Assembly: GCA_023428035.1 (NCBI GenBank)
Contig: JAEYZO010000241.1
Span: forward strand, 1-7,744
Length of the DNA: 7,744 nt
Reading direction: 5' to 3'
Origin: Pseudomonadota bacterium
GTDB taxonomy: Bacteria; Myxococcota_A; Polyangia; Polyangiales; Ga0077539
The position numbers and the translations under genes are program-made. How positions within the stretch are numbered: the stretch's first letter is position 1; the number at the start of each line of letters is the position of its first letter. The notes below the pieces were generated by a model. The model had not been told where the DNA came from, made no database searches, and worked only from the letters and a program-made list of their open reading frames with translations. Positions 1 through 5,947 of this stretch are shown here, piece after piece.

Positions 1-231
1 GTCACCGCCACGACCGCGCCCGACCCTCGCGCGACGCCCGACCCTCGCGTCACGCTCACCCCCGCGGAGGAGAGCCGCCCGGTGACGCAGCGGTGGTGGT
101 TCTGGACCGGCGTGGGCGTCGCGGCGACGGGAGTGGCGGTGGGGATCATGGCGGCGGCGGGGGTGTTCAACACGCTCGCGCCGGCGCCCGATGGGCTGAG
201 CTACTCCGTCGACGCGCTGCGGGGGCGCTGA
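1..231 (+). CDS. C-terminal end of a single-pass membrane protein (5' truncated)
   Basis: Frame 1 is open from the window edge to a TGA at 229-231, giving the last 76 residues of a longer protein. The visible part is a Pro/Thr/Asp-rich linker (residues 1-30) holding a short duplicated PDPR-x-T unit, then RWWFWTGVGVAATGVAVG followed by MAAAGVF (about 31-56), one hydrophobic helix opened by aromatic residues, and a short polar tail ending LRGR. From family knowledge, many large myxobacterial PEGA- or TPR-domain proteins end in this way, with a disordered linker, a WWFWTG-type helix and a short tail. I infer such a membrane-anchored protein, but the domain that would define its function is outside the window. 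The reading frame is clear; the product is not. Confidence 0.7.
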   Translation, partial: VTATTAPDPRATPDPRVTLTPAEESRPVTQRWWFWTGVGVAATGVAVGIMAAAGVFNTLAPAPDGLSYSVDALRGR

Positions 232-254
232 GCGCGCGTGGTAGCGTCGTGGCG

Positions 255-1055
255 ATGAGCGGCGACGCGGCGAGTCGAGTCGATCTCGTGGTGCCCGTGC
301 CCGAGACGAGCGCGGGGTGGGCGCTCGACGACGACGAGGAGCGTATGCCCGAGAGCCCGCTTCAGGCGGCGATCTGCGACCTGCTCAAGGCGATCCTGTC
401 GTACTGGTGCGCGCGCCGCGGCGCCGACGCGCTGGTGAGCGGCAACATCGCGCTGCGGTGGGACAAGGCCCGTCCGCGCAACGGCGTCGACCCCGACGTG
501 TACCTGGTGGAGCCGGCGCCTCCGCTGGGGCTGCGCGAGAAGAGCATCCGCACGTGGGTGAAGGGGCACCACCCGCCGCGGGTGGCCGTCGAGGTGGTGA
601 GCGAGCAGACCGCGGCGACGGACTACAACGACAAGCCCGCGCGCTACGCACTGAGCAAGACCCGCGAGGTGTGGGTCTTCGACCCGCTCCTGCTCGGGCC
701 CGACGACGCGGGCGGGCCGTATCGCCTGCAGGTGTGGAGGCGCCTCCCGCGCGTGGGGCTGCGCCGCGTGTACGCGGGCGAGGGGCCCGCGCGCAGCGAG
801 GAGCTCGGCGCGTGGCTGGTGCTCACCGACGACGGGACGCGGCTGCGGCTGAGCGACGACGCCGAGGGCACGGCGCTCTGGCCTACAGAGGCAGAGGCCG
901 AGCGCGCGGAGAAGGAAGCGGCCCTCGCGCAGGTCGAGGCCGAGCGCGCGGAGAAGGAAGCGGCCCTCGCGCGGGTCGAGGCCGAGCGCAGGGAGAAAGA
1001 CGCGGCCCTCGCGGAGCTCGCGGCGCTGCGAGAGGCGCTGGCGCGGCGAGGGTGA
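255..1055 (+). CDS. Uma2-family (DUF820) PD-(D/E)XK nuclease-like protein with C-terminal coiled coil
   Basis: 266 residues. The fold is recognised from the Uma2 pattern: an N-terminal helical part (PESPLQAAICDLLKAIL, 32-48), then GVDPDVYLV with the acidic residue D81, then RVAVEVVSEQT with E113, D123 and K127 (DYNDKPARY), and the strand EVWVFDP (138-144). D81, E113 and K127 are the expected restriction-endonuclease-like active-site set. Family members are widespread, often in many copies per genome, and their cellular substrate is largely unknown. Residues about 210-265 form a charged Glu/Lys/Arg/Ala coiled coil made of 14-residue repeats, a tail common in this family. I chose ATG 255 because the frame upstream of it overlaps the preceding gene and reads as low-complexity Gly/Arg sequence; GTG 249 is also possible. 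No Shine-Dalgarno is visible, but TAGCGT lies 7 bases before the ATG. It is convergent with the transporter gene, with 10 bases between the two stops. Confidence 0.85.
   Translation: MSGDAASRVDLVVPVPETSAGWALDDDEERMPESPLQAAICDLLKAILSYWCARRGADALVSGNIALRWDKARPRNGVDPDVYLVEPAPPLGLREKSIRTWVKGHHPPRVAVEVVSEQTAATDYNDKPARYALSKTREVWVFDPLLLGPDDAGGPYRLQVWRRLPRVGLRRVYAGEGPARSEELGAWLVLTDDGTRLRLSDDAEGTALWPTEAEAERAEKEAALAQVEAERAEKEAALARVEAERREKDAALAELAALREALARRG
894..1019 (+). repeat. Three tandem 42-bp units encoding a 14-residue coiled-coil repeat
   Basis: Units are at 894-935, 936-977 and 978-1019 and encode EAERAEKEAALAQV, EAERAEKEAALARV and EAERREKDAALAEL (residues 214-255 of the Uma2 protein). Units 1 and 2 differ at a single base (CAG versus CGG codon), while unit 3 has diverged more. 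Fourteen residues are two heptads, so adding or losing a unit keeps both the reading frame and the coiled-coil register. The near identity of units 1 and 2 points to recent duplication by slippage or recombination. Confidence 0.9.
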
Positions 1056-1065
1056 GGGGCTGGGC

Positions 1066-2115
1066 TCAGCGCGCCGACGGCTTCGCGCGCGGGACGAGGC
1101 TGTGGATCATCCCCGTCAGCGCGAGCGCCCAGGCGGCGAGCGCGACGTAGACCGAGACCCGCGGGATCGCCGCGAGGAAGGGCGCGTCGACGGCGCGCGC
1201 GAGGCGCCCGGTGCAGACGGTGTACATCCCGAGCGGGAACACCGCGCCCCAGTACAGCGGGTCGTACCGCAGCGGGAAGCGCTTGTACCCGTGGCGCCAC
1301 ACCCCGAGGATCACCAGCATCGGGATCCACCACGTCGCGGTGGCCCACCAGAGCAGCGTGAACCCCCGCACGAAGGGCAGCGTCTGCGCCAGCACGGGCG
1401 AGGCGGGCGCGGCCGCGATGAGCGCGGTGCCGGCGAGCGTCGAGATGGCCGCGGCGCCCATGTTGATCCAGTAGGGCGGCGCGAGGTCCGACGGGCTGAG
1501 CGGGAAGAAGGTGTAGCGGTAGAAGATCAGGCCGATGATCCAGAGGTAGAGCATGCCCCCGCCAAGCCACATCGCGAGGCTGAAGAAGAGCAGAGGCGGC
1601 GCGTGCGGCGCGAGGCGAGGCGCGAGCTGCGCGCCCAGCGTGGCGACGGCCTGCGCGGCGACCACGGCGAGGAGCCATCCGCCGTTGATCCCCTCGGCGA
1701 GGGGGGGCTTCGTGGGCTTGATGGTGAGCGCCGCGATGATCGTGTAGGTGAGCGCGGCCCACAGCGCGACGCCCAGGATCCACAGGGCCAGGGCGACGCG
1801 CGGCGCCCCGCCGAGCAGGAGGCACTGCGAGCCGAGCACGCAGGTCGCCGCGACGGCGGTGAAGAAGCCCACGCAGCGGCCGTGGTGGAGCAGGTCGGCG
1901 AGCACCTCGCCGCGGTGGCGCGCGACCCGCGCGAGGGCGAGCGCCCAGAGCGCGAGGTAGAACGGGACGTTCAGCGCGAAGAGCGCGAGGGAGACGGTGC
2001 GTAGGCCGACGAGGTCCGCCGCGAGGGAGACGATGCCCGTGGCCATGACCAGCGCGAAGTACGCCGGGTGCATCGTCGCCAGGGGTGATGGGGCCGTGGG
2101 CGCCGGGGGCTCCAT
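1066..2115 (-). CDS. TehA/SLAC1-family (TDT) anion or dicarboxylate transporter
   Basis: 349 residues, very hydrophobic, about ten predicted membrane helices, the usual size and shape of the tellurite-resistance/C4-dicarboxylate (TDT) family. Characteristic stretches are HPAYFALVMATGIVSLA near the N-terminus, INGGWLLAVVAAQAVATLGA mid-protein, LGGGMLYLWIIGLIFYRYTF, and PSDLAPPYWINMGA, all of which I recognise from proteins annotated 'tellurite resistance/C4-dicarboxylate transporter'. Family members include bacterial TehA and the plant guard-cell channel SLAC1, which conduct small anions including chloride and nitrate. It starts 6 bases after the stop of the small membrane protein, so it should be the last gene of the reductase operon; from that I infer a role in nitrate or nitrite movement, which the sequence alone does not prove. 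No strong Shine-Dalgarno precedes the ATG at 2115. A second in-frame Met (residue 15) just before the first helix is an alternative start. The C-terminus faces the Uma2 gene tail to tail. Confidence 0.85.
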   Translation of the reverse strand: MEPPAPTAPSPLATMHPAYFALVMATGIVSLAADLVGLRTVSLALFALNVPFYLALWALALARVARHRGEVLADLLHHGRCVGFFTAVAATCVLGSQCLLLGGAPRVALALWILGVALWAALTYTIIAALTIKPTKPPLAEGINGGWLLAVVAAQAVATLGAQLAPRLAPHAPPLLFFSLAMWLGGGMLYLWIIGLIFYRYTFFPLSPSDLAPPYWINMGAAAISTLAGTALIAAAPASPVLAQTLPFVRGFTLLWWATATWWIPMLVILGVWRHGYKRFPLRYDPLYWGAVFPLGMYTVCTGRLARAVDAPFLAAIPRVSVYVALAAWALALTGMIHSLVPRAKPSAR

Positions 2116-2121
2116 CGCGGC

Positions 2122-2334
2122 TCAGAGGTAGCGAAGGAGCCCGAGGTTGAGCAGCAGGCAGGCGGCGCTCGCCGCGAGGCCGGGCCACACCACCGACGAG
2201 TCTCCGCCGAGCCAGGCGTTCATCGTCGCCGTGAGCAGCCAGAGCTGCAGCACCACGAGCACGAGCGCGAAGCACAGCACGCCGTAGACGACGGTGACCC
2301 GCTGCTGACGGGAGAAGCGTTGGCGCGGCTCCAT
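2122..2334 (-). CDS. Small two-helix membrane protein, unknown function (possibly DUF6755)
   Basis: 70 residues. A basic N-terminus (MEPRQRFSRQQR) is followed by a membrane helix at about 14-37 (VVYGVLCFALVLVVLQLW and onward), a short loop NAWLGGDSSVVWP, and a second helix at about 48-67 ending LGLLRYL. The basic N-terminus suggests both ends are cytoplasmic. Its ATG overlaps the Rieske stop as TGATG, and GAGG stands 8 bases before the ATG, so it is well placed for coupled translation; this decides the start over longer in-frame options that lie within the Rieske gene. The pattern reminds me of the DUF6755 family, an identification from memory only. Being sandwiched between a Rieske protein and a transporter in one operon, it is most likely an accessory membrane subunit of the redox complex; no cofactor ligand is evident. 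Confidence 0.8.
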   Translation of the reverse strand: MEPRQRFSRQQRVTVVYGVLCFALVLVVLQLWLLTATMNAWLGGDSSVVWPGLAASAACLLLNLGLLRYL

Positions 2335-2990
2335 CACAGGTTCCTCGTCTCGACGCCCACGGCGTAGACCTGGTCGCCCTCGGTCTCGAGGGTGATGCGG
2401 GGCAGCGGGCGCGGCGGAGGCCCGGCGATGTTCCTCCCCGTGCGGAGGTCGAAATAGCCCTCGTGGCAGGGGCAGTGGAGCACGCCCTCGGCGATCCGGG
2501 GCACCACCGCGCACGACAGGTGCGTGCAGGCCTGGCTGTACGCCACGAGCGCGCCGTCGGTGAGCCGCACCACGAGGCAGGGGTCGTGCTCGCCGGGGTA
2601 GTTGAACATCCGCGCGGAGCCCGCGGGGAGCTCGCTGAGCGACGCGACCGCCACGCGGGGGGGCGCCGCGCGGCGGCTGCGCACGAGGTCCTGCGCGGCG
2701 ATCCATCCCTGCCCGGCGACGAAGGCCCCGCTGGTCAGCACCAGGAACTTCGCGAAGTCGCGCCGCGCGACGAACTGGTCCTGCGACCAGTCGATGGGAA
2801 AGTCCTGCCGCCACTGCGGCTGCGCGGCGAGGGGTCGCCCGTCGGGCGCGACGGTCACCTCGTCGGGGTCGCGCGCCGGCGCGTAGGGGTCGGCGGGGGC
2901 CGTGCCCGTGAGCCCCTCGCGCCCGGCGGAGTCGAGCCTCGGGTCGAGGGTGAGGTCGGCCTCGAAGCGCCTCTGCGGGTCTTGCACCAT
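2334..2990 (-). CDS. Membrane-anchored Rieske [2Fe-2S] protein
   Basis: 218 residues. The Rieske domain (about 112-218) has both cluster boxes: CTHLSC with ligands C155 and H157, and CPCHEGYFD with ligands C173 and H176. C160 and C175 are the pair that form the stabilising disulfide in bc1/b6f-type Rieske proteins, so a fairly high potential is expected. The usual Gly of CTHLGC is Ser here. A single hydrophobic segment (about 82-99) follows RRDFAKFL, which resembles a twin-arginine signal anchor but sits behind a 75-residue polar N-terminal extension (including DFPIDWSQDQFVA). The Rieske domain would transfer one electron at a time between quinol or cytochrome b and the rest of the complex. 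The ATG is one base after the stop of the [4Fe-4S] gene, with GAGG six bases upstream of it. The presence of a Rieske protein in a nitrate reductase-type operon is unusual; the only well-known Rieske partner of a molybdoenzyme that I recall is AioB of arsenite oxidase. Confidence 0.92.
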   Translation of the reverse strand: MVQDPQRRFEADLTLDPRLDSAGREGLTGTAPADPYAPARDPDEVTVAPDGRPLAAQPQWRQDFPIDWSQDQFVARRDFAKFLVLTSGAFVAGQGWIAAQDLVRSRRAAPPRVAVASLSELPAGSARMFNYPGEHDPCLVVRLTDGALVAYSQACTHLSCAVVPRIAEGVLHCPCHEGYFDLRTGRNIAGPPPRPLPRITLETEGDQVYAVGVETRNL

Positions 2991-2991
2991 C

Positions 2992-3669
2992 TCAGACCTC
3001 CACCTCGGCGAAGGGGTCGAGCTCGGCGGGCTCCGCGCCGCCCTGCGAGGGCAGCACCCGCAGGCGTACGGCGCGGGGCCCCGCGCGGTCTTCCATCGCG
3101 GCCGTCACGTCGACCCGGGCCGGGAGCGCGTCTCCCCGCGGGACCATCACGTTCACTCGCGTCGTGATGGTCTGCGCGCCGAAGCGGAAGGTGTTGGTCG
3201 GCGTCGACTGCGGCCGCAGCGCGCGGATCTGCTCGCGGGTGCCGAAGAACAGCGCCTGGCTCGGGCAGCCCGTCGCGCACATGGGCCTGCGCCCGACCGA
3301 GGTGCGGTCGTAGCACATGTCGCATTTCATCATGATGGCCCGGTCGACGTAGAGCTCGGGCACGCCGAAGGGGCAGGCCACCACGCAGTTTCCGCACGCG
3401 ATGCACCGTGGTTTGCGCGCGCTCTGCACCACGCCGTCGGGGGTGCGCTTGATCGCGTCGGCGGGGCAGACCTCGGCGCAGGTGGGCTGCTCGCAGTGCA
3501 TACAGACCACGGGCACGGTCTGCACGCTCTGGGCGCGGTCGACGAACTCCAGGTGGATCATCGACTCGCCGCGGTGGGTGTCGCACTCGCTGCACGCCTG
3601 CACGCAGGCCTGGCAGCCGATGCAGCGGGTGGGGTCGACGAAGAACTCGAGGTGCGCGGGTACGGGCAT
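2992..3669 (-). CDS. Four-cluster [4Fe-4S] electron-transfer subunit (NrfC/DmsB/HycB type)
   Basis: 225 residues. Sixteen cysteines fall in four groups: C16, C19, C22, C26 (CIGCQACVQAC); C56, C59, C64, C68 (CMHCEQPTCAEVCP); C89, C92, C95, C99 (CIACGNCVVACP); and C116, C119, C131, C135 (KCDMCYDRTSVGRRPMC then ATGCP). This is the arrangement of the electron-wire subunit of complex molybdoenzymes, holding four [4Fe-4S] clusters. There is no signal peptide or membrane helix, so it should be cytoplasmic and docked on the catalytic subunit. The last 90 residues lack cysteines and carry a beta-rich, charged tail. It begins 7 bases after the stop of the catalytic gene, with a weak AGG in the Shine-Dalgarno position. 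An extra cysteine (C29) lies outside the four motifs. I infer that it carries electrons from the cytochrome b/Rieske pair to the molybdenum subunit. Confidence 0.93.
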   Translation of the reverse strand: MPVPAHLEFFVDPTRCIGCQACVQACSECDTHRGESMIHLEFVDRAQSVQTVPVVCMHCEQPTCAEVCPADAIKRTPDGVVQSARKPRCIACGNCVVACPFGVPELYVDRAIMMKCDMCYDRTSVGRRPMCATGCPSQALFFGTREQIRALRPQSTPTNTFRFGAQTITTRVNVMVPRGDALPARVDVTAAMEDRAGPRAVRLRVLPSQGGAEPAELDPFAEVEV

Positions 3670-3676
3670 CGCGGGC

Positions 3677-5944
3677 CTACTGCTGCGGCTCGAGCCGCGC
3701 GGCGTAGTCCGGCGGGCCCTCGGCCTTTCGGACGCGGCACGCGCAGACCTTGTACTGGGGGATCTTGCTGATCGGGTCCTGGGCGGCGACGGTGAGCCGG
3801 TTGGCGCTCTTGTCTCCGGCCCAGTGGTACGGGATGAAGATCGTGTCGGGCCGGATGGTGGTCACCACCATCGCGCGGAGGGTGAGGGCGCCCCGGCGGG
3901 TCTCGCACACGGCCCATTCGCCGTCGGCGATCCCGAGGCGCTCGGCGAGGCGCGGGTGGAGCTCGATCCGGGGCTCGGCGTACTGCTTCACCAGCGGGCC
4001 GATGCGGCGCGTCTGCGTGCCCGAGAGGAACTGGCTCACCACCCGCCCCGTCGTGAGGAACAGCGGGAACTCCTCGGAGACGTCATCGACGGGCGTGCGG
4101 TAGTCCGCGACGTTGAAGCGCGCCTTGCCGTCGGGGAAGTAGAAGGGCCCGGCGCCCTTCGCCACGGGGTTGTAGCTGCCGCGCTCGAAGAGCCGCGGGG
4201 TGCCCGGGTGGTCGGGCGTCGGCGCTCCCGTCGCGGGGTCTTCGGCGTAGCAGGGCCAGAAGACCCCCATCTGCCGCTCGATCTTCTCGTAGGTGATGCC
4301 CGAGTAGTCCGCGACGCCGCCCTTGCTCGCCACGCGCAGCTCCTCGAAGATCTCGCGGGGGCCCGCGAAGGTGAACCCGTGGGGGCGGCCGAGAGCGCGC
4401 GCGAGGTCCTGGAGGATCACCCAGTCGCGCCTCGCCTCTCCGGGGCAGTCGACGGCCTTGTTGATCTTGATGACCCGACCCTCGACCTGGGTGACCGTGC
4501 CTTCGTCCTCTTCCTGCAGGCTGCCTGGGAGCACGAGGTCGGCGTGGCGCGCCGTGTCGTTGAGGAAGAAGTCGATGGCGACGAAGAACTCCAGCTTGTC
4601 GAGGGCGCGCGCGATGAACGCGTTGTCGGGGAGCGAGATCTTCGGGTTGAAGCAGATCGCGATCAGCCCCTTGATCTCGCCGGCGTCGATCTTGCGGAAC
4701 ATCTCGTAGGCGTCGACGCCCGGCCCGGGGATGTCCTTCTCGTCGACGCCCCACACCCCGGCGACGTACTTCCTGTGCTCAGGGTTCGAGATGTCGCGCC
4801 AGCCCGGGAGCTGGTCGCACTTCTGCCCGTGCTCGCGGCCGCCCTGCCCGTTGGCCTGGCCCACGATGGTGCCGTAGCCGCTCTTGGGCCGGCCGATGCG
4901 CCCCGAGGCCAGCACCAGGTTGATCGTCCCGAGGGCGTTCTGCACCCCGTTGGAGTGGTGCTCGATCCCGCGCGCGTGCAGGAGGAAGCTCGACCGCGCC
5001 GTGCCCCACAGCTCGGCGGCCTTGCGGATCGAGCGCTCGGGCACGCCGGTGACCTCCGCGGTGCGCGAGGGCGTCCACCCGCGGCAGTACTCCTCGACCT
5101 GCTCGAAGCCGACGGTGTGGGCCTCGATGAACTCGCGGTCGACCCACCCCTGCTCGATCATCAGGTGCAGCACGCCCGCGAAGAGCGCAGCGTCGCGCCC
5201 CGGGCGCACCGGCAGGTACAGGTCGCAGGTGCGCGCGACGGGGGTGATGCGCGGGTCCTGCACGATGAGCTTCGCGCCCATCTCCCGCGCCTGCCAGAGG
5301 TAGTTGGTGGTGATGGGCGAGCACTCGGCGACGTTGGAGCCCGCGACCCAGATCACCTCCGCGCCGACCATGTCGGACCAGGGGTTGGTCGTGCGGTCGA
5401 TGCCGAAGGCCTTCTTGTTGGCGGCCCCCGCGCTCACCATGCAGAGCCGGCCGTTGTAATCAATGAAGGGAGTCTTCAGGCAGACACGCGCGAACTTGCC
5501 GAGGAGGTAGGTCTTCTCGGTGGTGAGGCTCGCGCCGCCGAGCACGCCCACGGCGGCGTTGCCGTGCTCGGACTGCAGCCGCTGGATCTCCGCCGCGGCG
5601 CGCGCGATGGCGTCTTCGTAGGGCATCGGGCTGAAGCCCGCGGGGTGCGACGGGTCGCGGCGCAGCGCGGTGAGCAGCCGGTCGGGGTGCGAGCCCTGCA
5701 GGTAGCGCTTGACCCCCTTGGGGCAGAGCATCCCGCGGTTGAAGGGGAAGTCCTCCCACGGCTCGAAGCCGATGACCTCGTTGTCGCGCACCTTGAGCTG
5801 GATGCCGCACTGCTGGCCGCAGAAGCAGCAGTGGGTCTTCACGAGCCGGTCGGGCTCGTCGCTCGAGCTCGCGCGCACCGAGCCTGACAGGTGCGGCCCG
5901 AAGGCGCGGGTGATGGCGAGGTCGTCGACGGGCACCGTGGCCAT
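3677..5944 (-). CDS. Molybdopterin oxidoreductase catalytic subunit, NarB/NasA-type nitrate reductase (probable)
   Basis: 755 residues, bis-MGD molybdoenzyme of the DMSO reductase superfamily. The N-terminal [4Fe-4S] motif is C39-x2-C42-x3-C46-x27-C74, followed by the conserved K76 (MLCPKG). The likely Mo ligand is C168 in NGRLCMVSAG: Cys-Met as in NarB, NasA and NapA, not the Cys/Sec-His of formate dehydrogenases. Further pterin-site signatures are SNVAECSPI (203-211), a QDPR stretch (229-232), GQANGQGGREHG (362-373; compare GQPNxMGGRE in assimilatory enzymes) followed by QLPGWR (378-383), and a C-terminal dinucleotide-binding domain beginning near FLTTGRVVSQFLSGTQTRR and ending DPISKIPQYKVCACRV. 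There is no Tat signal, so it should be cytoplasmic. The size fits NarB (about 700-750). A good Shine-Dalgarno (AGGAG, 8 bases before ATG 5944) supports the start. Nitrate as substrate is inferred from these motifs and from the divergent NRAP and MobA-like genes; other oxyanions cannot be excluded. Confidence 0.85.
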   Translation of the reverse strand: MATVPVDDLAITRAFGPHLSGSVRASSSDEPDRLVKTHCCFCGQQCGIQLKVRDNEVIGFEPWEDFPFNRGMLCPKGVKRYLQGSHPDRLLTALRRDPSHPAGFSPMPYEDAIARAAAEIQRLQSEHGNAAVGVLGGASLTTEKTYLLGKFARVCLKTPFIDYNGRLCMVSAGAANKKAFGIDRTTNPWSDMVGAEVIWVAGSNVAECSPITTNYLWQAREMGAKLIVQDPRITPVARTCDLYLPVRPGRDAALFAGVLHLMIEQGWVDREFIEAHTVGFEQVEEYCRGWTPSRTAEVTGVPERSIRKAAELWGTARSSFLLHARGIEHHSNGVQNALGTINLVLASGRIGRPKSGYGTIVGQANGQGGREHGQKCDQLPGWRDISNPEHRKYVAGVWGVDEKDIPGPGVDAYEMFRKIDAGEIKGLIAICFNPKISLPDNAFIARALDKLEFFVAIDFFLNDTARHADLVLPGSLQEEDEGTVTQVEGRVIKINKAVDCPGEARRDWVILQDLARALGRPHGFTFAGPREIFEELRVASKGGVADYSGITYEKIERQMGVFWPCYAEDPATGAPTPDHPGTPRLFERGSYNPVAKGAGPFYFPDGKARFNVADYRTPVDDVSEEFPLFLTTGRVVSQFLSGTQTRRIGPLVKQYAEPRIELHPRLAERLGIADGEWAVCETRRGALTLRAMVVTTIRPDTIFIPYHWAGDKSANRLTVAAQDPISKIPQYKVCACRVRKAEGPPDYAARLEPQQ

Positions 5945-5947
5945 TGC

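Noticed and set aside
93..254. N-terminal extension of the Uma2 frame up to an ATG at 93
   Set aside because: It overlaps the upstream membrane-protein gene and encodes a Gly/Arg-rich stretch unlike the family; ATG 255 gives the usual N-terminus.
1040..1090. Bidirectional terminator between the convergent Uma2 and TehA genes
   Set aside because: Only a 4-base stem (GCTG/CAGC) is visible and there is no T-run, so a terminator cannot be supported.
644..2275. A 543-codon open frame on the minus strand
   Set aside because: It overlaps the TehA-family gene in another frame and the antisense of Uma2. The product is Arg/Ala/Pro-rich low complexity with no membrane pattern; the TehA frame is clearly the coding one.
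3401..5887. An 828-codon open frame on the plus strand
   Set aside because: It lies antisense to the Mo subunit and the end of the [4Fe-4S] gene. Its product is Arg/Ala/Gly/Val-rich with no domain, as expected for antisense frames in very GC-rich DNA, while the minus-strand frames carry complete cofactor motifs.
3677..5944. Formate dehydrogenase as the identity of the Mo subunit
   Set aside because: The metal-site Cys is followed by Met, not His, the GQxNxxGGRE box is nitrate reductase-like, and the neighbours are NRAP and MobA-like genes. The C-terminal similarity to formate dehydrogenases is shared across the superfamily.
2334..5944. Arsenite oxidase (AioA plus Rieske AioB)
   Set aside because: The Mo subunit has a four-cysteine [4Fe-4S] motif and a Cys Mo ligand, whereas AioA has a [3Fe-4S] motif and no protein Mo ligand; the four-cluster ferredoxin and cytochrome b are also not part of Aio.
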